From Pseudothermotoga sp. (lineage in GTDB: Bacteria; Thermotogota; Thermotogae; Thermotogales; DSM-5069), in the NCBI GenBank assembly GCA_003510135.1, contig DOKY01000040.1, positions 1 through 14,897 of the forward strand: a DNA stretch of 14,897 nt, given 5' to 3'. The position numbers were made by a program, and so were the translations under genes. This document shows, piece after piece, positions 6,561 to 13,439 of this stretch; positions within the stretch are counted from its first letter, which is position 1, and every line of letters begins with the position of its first letter. The notes below the pieces were generated by a model. The model had not been told where the DNA came from. It was given only the letters and a program-made list of their open reading frames with translations, and ran no database searches.

Positions 6561-7397
6561 TCATTCTCTCCACGCATCGGGGAGGATATAACCTTCAGCC
6601 ACAATACGTGCATCACCCTGCAAATAGACGTTTCTGAATTCATTCTCATGTCTTTCAAAACCAACCTTCAGCTCTCCACCCCTCATTTTCACACTCACGG
6701 GTGGTTCCACAGCTTGGATCAGGAACGAGACGATGCTCGAAGCGATCGAACCTGTTCCGCAGGCCAGCGTCTCGTTCTCCACACCACGTTCGTACGTTCT
6801 AACGATTATACGGGACGAGCCAGCTACTTCGACGAAGTTCACATTAGTTCCTTTTGGAAAAACGTCCAGAGCGTACCTGATCTTCCTTCCCCAGTTCAGC
6901 AAGAGATCGGCCCGCATCGATTCGACATCTTGTCTGAATATCACCACGTGAGGAACACCCACCGTGCCGAAATGGTACTCTACGGATCCGAAACCGAAAT
7001 CATGTCTCTGGAAGAGCTTGAATTCATCCACCTTTAGATCTGGAAACATGATCCGAACCTCTTCCCCCACGACCACTGCTTCGTGTATGCCTGCGATCGT
7101 TTCGAACCGCATGTGTTGACCCGCAACATTCAGATAGTTTGCAAATCTTGCGATACATCGAGCCCCGTTGCCGCACATTTCTCCCTCGGAACCATCACTG
7201 TTGAAGTATCTCATCCTGAAATCTGCCAGATTCGAGCGTTCAAGCAACATGAGTCCGTCGGCACCCACAGATTTACCCCGGCGGCAGACCATCCTGACAA
7301 AGTGGTTTATGTCGAAATCTTTGAGCACGTTCTCTCTGTTGTCGATCACGATGAAATCGTTTCCCGCTCCGTTCATCTTGACAAATTTGATCTTCAC
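6561..7397 (-). CDS. dapF: Diaminopimelate epimerase-like PLP-independent amino acid epimerase/racemase
   Basis: The 278-residue protein is full length for DapF. It has the two catalytic cysteines, EMCGNGARC (Cys75) and ETLACGTGS (Cys213), plus MNGAGNDF (Asn12), FNSDG (Asn66), TNVNF (Asn185) and ERG (Glu203, Arg204). The usual GNPH motif is GVPH (147-150), replacing an Asn that in characterised DapF contacts the distal end of the substrate. DapF inverts LL- to meso-diaminopimelate without a cofactor. Here it lies in a catabolic operon, directly ahead of an aminomutase whose relatives use D-amino acids, so racemisation of another basic amino acid is plausible. GTG 7397 follows GGGAGG. Housekeeping lysine biosynthesis remains the simple alternative. 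Confidence 0.85.
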   Translation of the reverse strand: MKIKFVKMNGAGNDFIVIDNRENVLKDFDINHFVRMVCRRGKSVGADGLMLLERSNLADFRMRYFNSDGSEGEMCGNGARCIARFANYLNVAGQHMRFETIAGIHEAVVVGEEVRIMFPDLKVDEFKLFQRHDFGFGSVEYHFGTVGVPHVVIFRQDVESMRADLLLNWGRKIRYALDVFPKGTNVNFVEVAGSSRIIVRTYERGVENETLACGTGSIASSIVSFLIQAVEPPVSVKMRGGELKVGFERHENEFRNVYLQGDARIVAEGYILPDAWRE

Positions 7398-7417
7398 AGT
7401 TGAAAACCTCCCAATGG

Positions 7418-7442
7418 AAAGGGGCGCCCAAGGCGCCCCTTT
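7418..7442. terminator. GC-rich hairpin between permease and dapF-like gene
   Basis: GGGGCGCC (7421-7428) pairs with GGCGCCCC (7432-7439) around a CAA loop, extended by three A-T pairs. Read in the operon's direction, only three T follow the stem, so it would be a weak or partial terminator between the permease stop (7444) and the ribosome site of the next gene. Read on the + strand it has a better T-tract, but no gene there needs it. A processing or mRNA-stability element is equally possible. Confidence 0.5.
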
Positions 7443-7443
7443 T

Positions 7444-8823
7444 TCACATGAGGAACATCGCGACTATCGTTGCGGCAACGTAGCCCAGAATGACTGGCAG
7501 GAAGTTTCTCCTTGCAATTTCTTCAGGCTTTGTCTTACAGACAGCTGCGACAGCTATCAAAGCCCAGGGAACGATCGTTCCACCACCACAGTTCACCGCG
7601 GTGAGCTGACCGAGTGCTGCCAAAACGGATGTCTTGACCTTAGCGATGGGTGCAAGACCACCTGCGAGTGTCCCCACGAGCGGCAAACCGGAGAAGCCAG
7701 AACCGTCCAACCCTGTGACCGCTCCTATGACTGCCTGCATGGGTGCAACGGCGAACTTGTTCAGAGGCACTTTGTCGGCCAGGGCGTTCGCCAGATCGAA
7801 CAGCAAGGGTCTTCCAGCGTCACCGAAAATTTGTTTTGCTGCCCCGCCACCCATGTAGAACATCGCTGCGATGATGAAGACGGGAGCGAAAATCTTCGCG
7901 CCAAACATGAAACCGTCCCTGAGAAAATCAACACCGACTTCAAGACCTTCAGTCTTGTACTGCAACAAAGTGAAGACGAACAACAAAGCACCGGCTGTTC
8001 CACCAAGCAACGCTGTGGCATCGCCGCCGCGCAACTTCAGCGCGAGCATCAGAACTATATCGATCAAAAAGGCGAGGCTGACCACAACGGCTTCCACTTT
8101 GGCGAAGGTGCTGAACTCCTCGCTCTTGGCCTTCATGACGCTCTCACCGAACAGCTCGATGTCCTTTCGAGGATCGTAGTTCTTGTTTGCCTTCATCGTC
8201 CAAAAGTAGGCAAGCGGTATCGTCACCACGGCATAGGCGATAATGAGGGGCACCATTGCACTCATTACTTCTCCCACACCTATCCCCGCAGCCTTTGCCG
8301 TGAGCGTTGGCGCACCCTGAATGACGAAGTCTGTTGTGAGAGCTATACCGTAAGCAAACATAGCGATCGCAACGCCGGCACCGACCGGAGAAAGGCCTGC
8401 GCTGACGGCAACGGGAACGAGCAAACTACCGATCAAAGCAACTGCAGGCGTGGGCCAGACGAACAACGCCAGGATTGCCGTGATGATTCCAACGAACCAG
8501 AACGCAGACCTGGGACCCTTGATGGGTTTACCCAATGTCCTTATCAGCACGGCCGCAGCTCCGCTCTTCTCCATTTGCCTCGAGAGTGCCACCATGAGTG
8601 ATATCACTGCCACGATGCCGAACAGTTCTATACCGGCGACGACGATGGCGTTGAACACGGACTGAATGGCTCCAATAAAAGATTTCGTCACAGCCCAACC
8701 GATGAACAGTGAGCCGAGCAAACAGATAAGGGGGGTGTCCTTTCTGAGGAACATTGCCACGATGACTGCAACCATGAACACGAGGTACAACCAGTGGGCC
8801 AATGTCAACTCCACCACGACCAA
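7444..8823 (-). CDS. Multi-pass permease, probable amino acid or organic anion uptake
   Basis: The 459-residue protein is hydrophobic nearly throughout, with about eleven or twelve likely membrane helices and a charged cytoplasmic loop near residues 205-235 (KANKNYDPRKDIELF). Re-entrant-type Gly/Pro-rich segments occur in both halves: VWPTPAVALIG and GLDGSGFSGLP, then NCGGGTIVPWA. This fits the ion-transporter-superfamily style of secondary carriers (GntP, DcuC, NhaC types), but I cannot name the family. The start is TTG 8823, directly behind AGGAGGTGCT; GTG 8817 is possible. It lies nine bases after the FAD oxidoreductase gene. As the only clear substrate carrier in the operon it probably imports the compound degraded by the neighbouring enzymes. 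The transporter call is firm; the substrate is inference. Confidence 0.8.
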   Translation of the reverse strand: MVVVELTLAHWLYLVFMVAVIVAMFLRKDTPLICLLGSLFIGWAVTKSFIGAIQSVFNAIVVAGIELFGIVAVISLMVALSRQMEKSGAAAVLIRTLGKPIKGPRSAFWFVGIITAILALFVWPTPAVALIGSLLVPVAVSAGLSPVGAGVAIAMFAYGIALTTDFVIQGAPTLTAKAAGIGVGEVMSAMVPLIIAYAVVTIPLAYFWTMKANKNYDPRKDIELFGESVMKAKSEEFSTFAKVEAVVVSLAFLIDIVLMLALKLRGGDATALLGGTAGALLFVFTLLQYKTEGLEVGVDFLRDGFMFGAKIFAPVFIIAAMFYMGGGAAKQIFGDAGRPLLFDLANALADKVPLNKFAVAPMQAVIGAVTGLDGSGFSGLPLVGTLAGGLAPIAKVKTSVLAALGQLTAVNCGGGTIVPWALIAVAAVCKTKPEEIARRNFLPVILGYVAATIVAMFLM

Positions 8824-8832
8824 AGCACCTCC

Positions 8833-10125
8833 TCACACCAGTTTGGTGTTGAAGATGTCCTTCAAATTGGCATCGTGTACCCTTTTCCTGATCTCTTCAA
8901 CGTTCGTTGTGTACAAATTCTTCTGAACCATGCGTCTGAAGTAGATCGAGCCTGAGAATGTGTACTTGTACTGGCGGCCCTCTTCCTTCTTCATTTCTTC
9001 GATCACGTGATTCACAAAATCTCCAACAGCTAGTTCATCTGGATATCTGAGCAGTTTCTCACCTATCGCCTTTCTTACAGCGTTGTGCCCCGCCAAACTG
9101 CCCGTGACGATCGCTTCGGTGTGTCCCACCATGGCACCAGCCTTTTCACCTGCACAGAAAAGATTGTCCACTGGGCCGATCGCCTGAAGCTCGGGCGTGC
9201 AGTTTGCAAAACCAAAATATCTCATCGAATTACCTTTACCGCCAGCGATGGGATCTTCATAGCGAGCCCTCTCCATCCCTGGAATCTTTCTGAGTTGCTC
9301 GAGTGGGAAGAATGGTGTCATCAGTTTCGCCGGTCCAGTGTCCAGCAAGACCAAATTTTCGATGAACTCCGGTAATGCGTACTGCTGACATGCCTTCATG
9401 CTCAGCAGCTTCTCTTCCTCCCTCACGCCCTCCGGCACCGGGACGAGTGCACAGCCTTTCTCTTCAAGTTCCCTCACTATGCTCGAGTCGATCGAGTCTT
9501 TGCAGAGTTTGCAAGAACCACTCATGGCACCCAGGCTACCATCCGGTTTCTTTCCGATCCACTCTTCAACACCGACCCTCGTCGTAAGGCTCACCCTGGG
9601 TCCGAAACTGTGACATCTCAGAATACACATCGCACAACCGTTGCCGTACTTCGTACAGTTTGCTGGTACGGCCGATGTACCGGTAGCGTCGACGAACACA
9701 TCCCCATGAACAGGCTCACGTTTTTCAATCACAACACACACGATTTTGTTCTTTTCCCTGGCGACATCTATAACGCGTGAGTTGGTCAGAATCTGAACAC
9801 CGAGACCCATGAGATACTCTCGAACGGCGGGTTCGATCTTATAAACGCTGTACAGGCTCGCATGCTTGTGTCCGGGAAACTCCACGTTCGTGTGGATGGC
9901 ACACCTGTCCATCACGGCGAATATGTCCGCACCCATCTCCAGCATTTCTTCTGCCGCCGTGAAACGACCGTTGTTTCTGAATATGCCACCGACAAGGCCG
10001 GTTCCGAGCAACATATCCGCTCTCTCGATCAAAAAGACCTCGGCTCCAGCTTTACGTGCGGCCGCGGCGGCCGCACAACCAGCCCAACCTCCTCCGACGA
10101 CGACCACCCTTGGCACCTTTGCCAT
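8833..10125 (-). CDS. FAD-dependent oxidoreductase with clustered cysteines
   Basis: The 430-residue protein starts with a Rossmann FAD motif, VVVVGGGWAGCAAAAAARKAG, and has Glu34 at the end of the second strand. VFVDATGTSAVPA (143-155) is the second dinucleotide-fold motif, and NLFCAGEKAGAMVGH near residue 325 resembles the C-terminal FAD-contact motif of GidA-like and PF12831-type flavoproteins. Cys157, Cys164, Cys167 and Cys171, then Cys205 and Cys208, could bind an iron-sulfur cluster or form a redox disulfide. The likely role is oxidation or reduction of an amine, amino acid or keto acid in the operon's pathway. It has no signal peptide and is probably cytoplasmic. ATG 10125 follows a GGTGAT-type ribosome site 12 bases after the PLP enzyme gene. 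The substrate and electron acceptor are not visible. Confidence 0.8.
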   Translation of the reverse strand: MAKVPRVVVVGGGWAGCAAAAAARKAGAEVFLIERADMLLGTGLVGGIFRNNGRFTAAEEMLEMGADIFAVMDRCAIHTNVEFPGHKHASLYSVYKIEPAVREYLMGLGVQILTNSRVIDVAREKNKIVCVVIEKREPVHGDVFVDATGTSAVPANCTKYGNGCAMCILRCHSFGPRVSLTTRVGVEEWIGKKPDGSLGAMSGSCKLCKDSIDSSIVRELEEKGCALVPVPEGVREEEKLLSMKACQQYALPEFIENLVLLDTGPAKLMTPFFPLEQLRKIPGMERARYEDPIAGGKGNSMRYFGFANCTPELQAIGPVDNLFCAGEKAGAMVGHTEAIVTGSLAGHNAVRKAIGEKLLRYPDELAVGDFVNHVIEEMKKEEGRQYKYTFSGSIYFRRMVQKNLYTTNVEEIRKRVHDANLKDIFNTKLV

Positions 10126-10137
10126 GGTATCACCCCG

Positions 10138-11592
10138 TCACAAAATGTTCGAATATTTGGCTACGATCTCGATCAACTTCACAAGCCCTCTGACAGCCAG
10201 CCTTGCTTTGTCTTCGATGATGTCACCGTTTTCGTCCGTTGTTCCAAGACCGAGCGAGATGAATATGTTTGCATCGTACGCGATCGTCTGGATGATGCCC
10301 ATGGCGTCCGTACCGATCTGGAGTATGTTTGTACCTGCGTACATGTCTTCGATCGAAAAGATCGGGAAGGGCACACCTTTTTCCCAGCAATCGTCATAGT
10401 TGACCTCGACGGCACCCGAGTTGTAGCTTTTAGAGATCTTGAAGATGTGTCTGATGCGCGAATCGAGATTGGAGAACTCCTCGACGGTGATCTCATAAAG
10501 CCTGTCGACGTTCCTCTTGAATTTGTCTGCTTTCTCTTTCAGTGCCTTCAACGCCGCGATCGCGCCAGCGAGAGCTTCTTTTCCTGGATCGAAGGTCACA
10601 TAGGCTGCCTTGCCGTAGCTCGACCAAGTTCCATGCCTGTCGCCGTGTGTGCCCATCGCCCTTCTTATGGGAACCATGACGTCCTCTCTTCCGATGATCA
10701 AACCGCAGGTTGGTGCGCCCGCGGCCTTGTCCATGCTGTAGGTCATGACCCACGCACCGATCTGTCTCGGATCCGTCCCGATGAAGGGCACGCCCCAGGC
10801 GTTGTCGACGATGTACGGCACGTTGAATTCCTGAGCAAGTTCACCCAGCTTTTTCTGTAGTATCGGTGCGCCGTCTTTATCCTTCTCACCGTAACCATAG
10901 CCGAGCGTGTCGTATCCGAGAGAAGAGAAACCGGCCAGCATTTCAATATTCTGTTCCGCCACCTGTCTTACTCTCTTCACCGTCTCTTCAGCCTTCACTC
11001 CGCTCAAAAGGATCGTCGGATGGTACTTTATTCCGTGCACCGTGTAGCGTGCCCCAACCATGGGAACGATGACGACATCAACATTTTCAAGCCTTTTTCC
11101 ATAGAATCCCAGCTCTCCAGCGGTGCAACCTCTATCCGCAAAGATGTCTTTGTACTGAGGTGGGAAGGGTCTGCCGTAAGCACCGTGATGATGCAGATGT
11201 CTCTCGTAGGGTACAATGTATCTGGTTCTGTATTTGTCGCCCCTACCGGTGAACGGCGGTGAGACCAGCACGTCGAAACTCAGCCAGAGAGCTGCCTCGC
11301 ACGTGCTCACGAGCAAAGCATCGTACTCATCACCGTAGTAATCCTTCACTATGTCCCTGATCTCGTCCGCGAAGACTTTGTTGGGAATGACCTCTCGGGC
11401 CACCGCACTGATCGCTTCGTCCACCTCTTTAGTGACGAGTCCATGGCAACCGGATATGGCACCAGTGAGGCCGAACTTACCTTTCCACTGCTTGGGGATA
11501 CCGATTTCATCTGCAGCCTTTCTCGCATCTTCCAGAATTTTGGGCAGAGACTGTTTCAGATGTCTGTACAGATGATATCTGTACTTGAACAT
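10138..11592 (-). CDS. Fold-type I PLP-dependent enzyme, function unknown (aminotransferase/lyase superfamily)
   Basis: This 484-residue protein has the layout of the aspartate aminotransferase superfamily: STCEAAL (96-102) as the phosphate-binding turn, IVDNAWG (261-267) with Asp263 for the pyridine nitrogen, and YSMDKAAGAP with Lys289 as the Schiff-base lysine. A His-rich stretch, YERHLHHHGAYG (129-140), could supply the ring-stacking residue. No subfamily is recognisable; it is not a standard aminotransferase, and a lyase, deaminase or thiolase-type role is possible. I chose ATG 11592, seven bases from AGGAGG; ATG 11598 sits one base from it. RidA in the same operon suits an enzyme that releases enamine or imine products. 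It may process the rearranged amino acid made by the aminomutase. Confidence 0.75.
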   Translation of the reverse strand: MFKYRYHLYRHLKQSLPKILEDARKAADEIGIPKQWKGKFGLTGAISGCHGLVTKEVDEAISAVAREVIPNKVFADEIRDIVKDYYGDEYDALLVSTCEAALWLSFDVLVSPPFTGRGDKYRTRYIVPYERHLHHHGAYGRPFPPQYKDIFADRGCTAGELGFYGKRLENVDVVIVPMVGARYTVHGIKYHPTILLSGVKAEETVKRVRQVAEQNIEMLAGFSSLGYDTLGYGYGEKDKDGAPILQKKLGELAQEFNVPYIVDNAWGVPFIGTDPRQIGAWVMTYSMDKAAGAPTCGLIIGREDVMVPIRRAMGTHGDRHGTWSSYGKAAYVTFDPGKEALAGAIAALKALKEKADKFKRNVDRLYEITVEEFSNLDSRIRHIFKISKSYNSGAVEVNYDDCWEKGVPFPIFSIEDMYAGTNILQIGTDAMGIIQTIAYDANIFISLGLGTTDENGDIIEDKARLAVRGLVKLIEIVAKYSNIL

Positions 11593-11594
11593 AC

Positions 11595-12032
11595 TCATAC
11601 CTCCTTTTCAAAAATGATCATCTCCCCAATTTCTAAGCCCAGTTCTTCACCGCTGACCAACTGGTCGGAGTAAATCACGATGTTCTGATGGTTCGGCATG
11701 TGAGTCTCATCGAAACCCACAAGTTTCCCGAGCTGCCTGCCGTCGCTCACTTTGACGACGTCGTTCGAAACGATGACTCCAGCCTGAACGATCTCTACAA
11801 AGGCAACGTAGGCCACACGGTTCACCGTTTTTCCCGGGGCCGCTTCTTCTTCGTCGGTCATCAAAATTTCGTGGATCTCTCCAATTTTCAGAGCCCTTGA
11901 ACGAGGCTCTATCAAGCTAAGATTTCTGTTGTCCAATCTGCCCCTTAGGACCGCCACCACCTTGCCGATCACGGGCTGTTTCTTCGCGTAAGGATCAAAC
12001 TTCAGCATACCGGCGGAGTACGGTTCTTTCAT
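11595..12032 (-). CDS. Conserved-looking 145-residue protein of unknown function
   Basis: I do not recognise this family with confidence. The sequence is rich in short valine/isoleucine strands (VIGKVVAVLRGRL, AYVAFVEIVQAGVIV, NIVIYS) separated by Gly and Asp turns, suggesting an all-beta protein. It has no signal peptide, membrane segment or cysteine. A notable segment is GFDETHMPNHQN, with Asp, Glu and two His that could bind metal. The start is ATG 12032 with AAGGAGG seven bases upstream. It overlaps the ridA stop by four bases and its own stop lies two bases before the PLP enzyme start, so it is made with those two and may be an accessory subunit of the PLP enzyme. That partnership is inferred from gene order only. 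Confidence 0.72.
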   Translation of the reverse strand: MKEPYSAGMLKFDPYAKKQPVIGKVVAVLRGRLDNRNLSLIEPRSRALKIGEIHEILMTDEEEAAPGKTVNRVAYVAFVEIVQAGVIVSNDVVKVSDGRQLGKLVGFDETHMPNHQNIVIYSDQLVSGEELGLEIGEMIIFEKEV

Positions 12033-12418
12033 GATTTTGCCTCCTTGACCGCGATGACCTCGATCTCCACCTGAGCGTTCTTCGGCAACGCCGAAACCTC
12101 CACAAAAGACCTGGCGGGCTTGTGGGTGCTGAAGTATTCCGAGTAGACTTCGTTGATCAAGGTGAAGTTGGAAATATCGTTCGTGAAGACTGTGACCTTG
12201 ACAACGTTGCTCAGATCACAACCTGACGCGGCGAGGATCGCTTTGATGTTTTCGAACACTCTCCTGGTCTGGTTCTTGATGTCTCCATCCACGAGCTGAC
12301 CCGTCTGAGGATCGAGCGGTATCTGGCCAGAAACGAACACGAAACCATTCGCTTCTACCGCTTGAGAGTACGGCCCTATGGCCTTGGGAGCCGCATCGGT
12401 CTGAACCGTTTTCACCAT
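12029..12418 (-). CDS. ridA: RidA family enamine/imine deaminase
   Basis: The 129-residue protein matches the RidA (YjgF/YER057c/UK114) family along its length: AIGPYSQAV, VFVSGQIPLDP, NIKAILAASG, NVVKVTVF, and the C-terminal KPARSFVEVSALPKNAQVEIEVIAV, which carries the conserved Arg of the active site and the Glu near the end. RidA trimers hydrolyse reactive 2-aminoacrylate and other enamine/imine intermediates released by PLP enzymes or amino acid oxidases. ATG 12418 is chosen because AGGAGG lies five bases upstream; the GTG at 12424 overlaps that site. It is ten bases after the regulator gene and overlaps the next gene by four bases. Its presence implies that the pathway releases an imine, probably at the FAD or PLP enzyme step. 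Confidence 0.93.
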   Translation of the reverse strand: MVKTVQTDAAPKAIGPYSQAVEANGFVFVSGQIPLDPQTGQLVDGDIKNQTRRVFENIKAILAASGCDLSNVVKVTVFTNDISNFTLINEVYSEYFSTHKPARSFVEVSALPKNAQVEIEVIAVKEAKS

Positions 12419-12428
12419 CGACACCTCC

Positions 12429-13100
12429 TCAAATCATTATTGAGTCGCCCTTCTTCCTCGCCTCTCTCAGATAGGCGTAAACTGTGAACTTCGAATTTCC
12501 GAGCTCCCGGGCGAGCATTTCTACTGCGTTCTTCAAAAGAAAGAAACCTTTCTCGTCAAGTTTCTTGATCACTGCCAGCTTCTCTTCCTTGCTCGCAAAC
12601 CTGAGAGGTTTTCCCGTCAAACTCTTGATCTCCTGCATCGCTTCGAGGAGCAACTCCTCGACTTTGCTCACGAACTTTTCCTCCTTGGTTCCCGCCAGTT
12701 CCTCGAGGTTTTGGAACTTCAGATACTGTTCGACAAACTCTTTTACCGCGAACGCTTTGGTCGTGTCGTAGTTGATGCAGAGAAAACCTATAACCTCACC
12801 TGTCTCGTTCCGTATGAACACCGTGGTGGATCGAAGTTTTCTCCCATCGTTCGTCCTCGTCATGTAGTTCGCAACGTAGTCGACGTTCTTGAACCTGGGT
12901 GATCTCAACAGATAAAGGCCAAAGTCCGTGAGCGGGGAGCCGACAGTCCTGCCGGTCACGTGGCCGTTCTCTATGGCAACAACGGAACGTTCTGGATCGG
13001 AAACATCGTGCAGGACGACTTCGCAGTCCGGCCCCAAAGTTTCAGCGAGCGCCTTGACCATCGGAACGAAAGCCTTGAGAATCGGATGCAATTTCTTCAC
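12429..13100 (-). CDS. YheO/DauR-type transcriptional regulator (PAS-like sensor plus C-terminal HTH)
   Basis: The 223-residue protein opens with a YheO-like PAS domain (about residues 6-115: LGPDCEVVLHD, VVAIENGHVTGR, TTVFIRNETGEVIGFLCINYD) and ends with a helix-turn-helix (about 165-215: AVEMLARELGNSKFTVYAYLREARK). DauR, the best-known member, controls D-arginine catabolism, which suits a D- or basic-amino-acid operon here. GTG 13100 is the start: AGGAGG lies eight bases upstream, and the family begins at this point. The frame stays open to 13190, but those codons run across the palindromic promoter region. It is the first gene of the operon and probably controls its own transcription through the palindromes at 13118-13171. 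The effector is unknown. Confidence 0.88.
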   Translation of the reverse strand: MKKLHPILKAFVPMVKALAETLGPDCEVVLHDVSDPERSVVAIENGHVTGRTVGSPLTDFGLYLLRSPRFKNVDYVANYMTRTNDGRKLRSTTVFIRNETGEVIGFLCINYDTTKAFAVKEFVEQYLKFQNLEELAGTKEEKFVSKVEELLLEAMQEIKSLTGKPLRFASKEEKLAVIKKLDEKGFFLLKNAVEMLARELGNSKFTVYAYLREARKKGDSIMI

Positions 13101-13116
13101 TGGACATCCCTCCTGT

Positions 13117-13145
13117 ATTGTACAACATATCGATATGTTATACAA
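13117..13145 (-). promoter_or_regulatory. Candidate operon promoter with an embedded palindromic operator
   Basis: On the minus strand TTGTAT (13145-13140) and TACAAT (13122-13117) are spaced by exactly 17 bases, with the ribosome site about ten bases downstream. The -35 match is weak, the -10 is 5/6. The spacer and both boxes are covered by a 28-bp palindrome (13118-13145) whose centre AACATATCGATATGTT is perfect and which has one mismatched pair overall. A protein bound here would block polymerase. Confidence 0.6.
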
Positions 13146-13148
13146 CTT

Positions 13149-13171
13149 TTTGTTGTAGGAGATACAACAAA
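13149..13171. promoter_or_regulatory. Second inverted repeat, candidate upstream operator
   Basis: TTTGTTGTA (13149-13157) is the exact reverse complement of TACAACAAA (13163-13171), with GGAGA between. It shares the TACAAC/GTTGTA half-site with the neighbouring 28-bp palindrome. TACAAC recurs at 13121, 13141 and 13163, spaced 20 and 22 bases, about two helical turns, so the repeats present the same DNA face. Confidence 0.55.
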
Positions 13172-13209
13172 TTATTTGAAGTCTCAGCAAGATCCTTTAT
13201 GATATTTAA

Positions 13210-13347
13210 ACACAACCGCCAGCTTCTGCGAAAAACCACCCAAAACCGCCGAAAACAGTGCTTTTTGACCCACTCCTGAGTTCACGTGAAGTTCGTGAGC
13301 TGATCCTGTCCACACCGGATTTCGAAGCTTTGAAGCGAAACCTCTGA
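13210..13347 (+). other. Short open frame, possible coding remnant in the divergent intergenic region
   Basis: The + frame between stops at 13207 and 13345 ends in SREVRELILSTPDFEALKRNL, which looks like an amphipathic, protein-like tail. A GTG at 13258 would give 29 residues, but no ribosome binding site precedes it. It may be the end of a decayed gene, a very small protein, or chance. The remainder of the 13172-13439 gap shows only C/A-rich sequence and the -10 element near 13415. Confidence 0.25.
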
Positions 13348-13414
13348 ATGTTAAGTGTTCCACAAACTTTCCAGTCGTTTTGCTTCCCTGTACTCGTCTG
13401 GGAACGAGAAAACC

Positions 13415-13432
13415 TATAATTCTTTTAGGAGG
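13415..13432 (+). promoter_or_regulatory. -10 element and ribosome binding site deciding the LUD gene start
   Basis: A perfect TATAAT (13415-13420) precedes AGGAGG (13427-13432), which is seven bases from GTG 13440. No good -35 box lies at 16-18 bases upstream. If the -10 is used, the leader is only about a dozen bases. This supports GTG 13440 over the TTG at 13380, which would place the promoter within the coding region. Confidence 0.5.
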
Positions 13433-13439
13433 TGCTAAG

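Noticed and set aside
7398..7443. Cobalamin riboswitch ahead of the aminomutase part of the operon
   Set aside because: The gap is only 46 bases, holds one simple hairpin, and has no B12-box-like sequence; no other gap in the operon is large enough.
7168..8601. Long + strand open frame (477 codons) opposite the permease and dapF
   Set aside because: It runs antisense to two clearly conserved genes, has low-complexity Cys/His/Gln-rich composition and no ribosome site; it is a shadow of codon bias.
10050..10085. Near-perfect GC palindrome (GCGGCCGCGGCGGCCGC)
   Set aside because: It lies within the FAD gene and encodes the alanine-rich Rossmann helix, so coding explains it.
9862..10860. + strand open frame (332 codons) opposite the FAD and PLP enzymes
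   Set aside because: Antisense to two strongly supported genes, spans their junction and shows no domain pattern.
13101..13190. N-terminal extension of the regulator from the start at 13190
   Set aside because: Those codons cross the operator palindromes and promoter; GTG 13100 has AGGAGG at good spacing and fits the family's start.
13380..13439. TTG start at 13380 for the LUD protein
   Set aside because: No ribosome site there; GTG 13440 has AGGAGG seven bases upstream.
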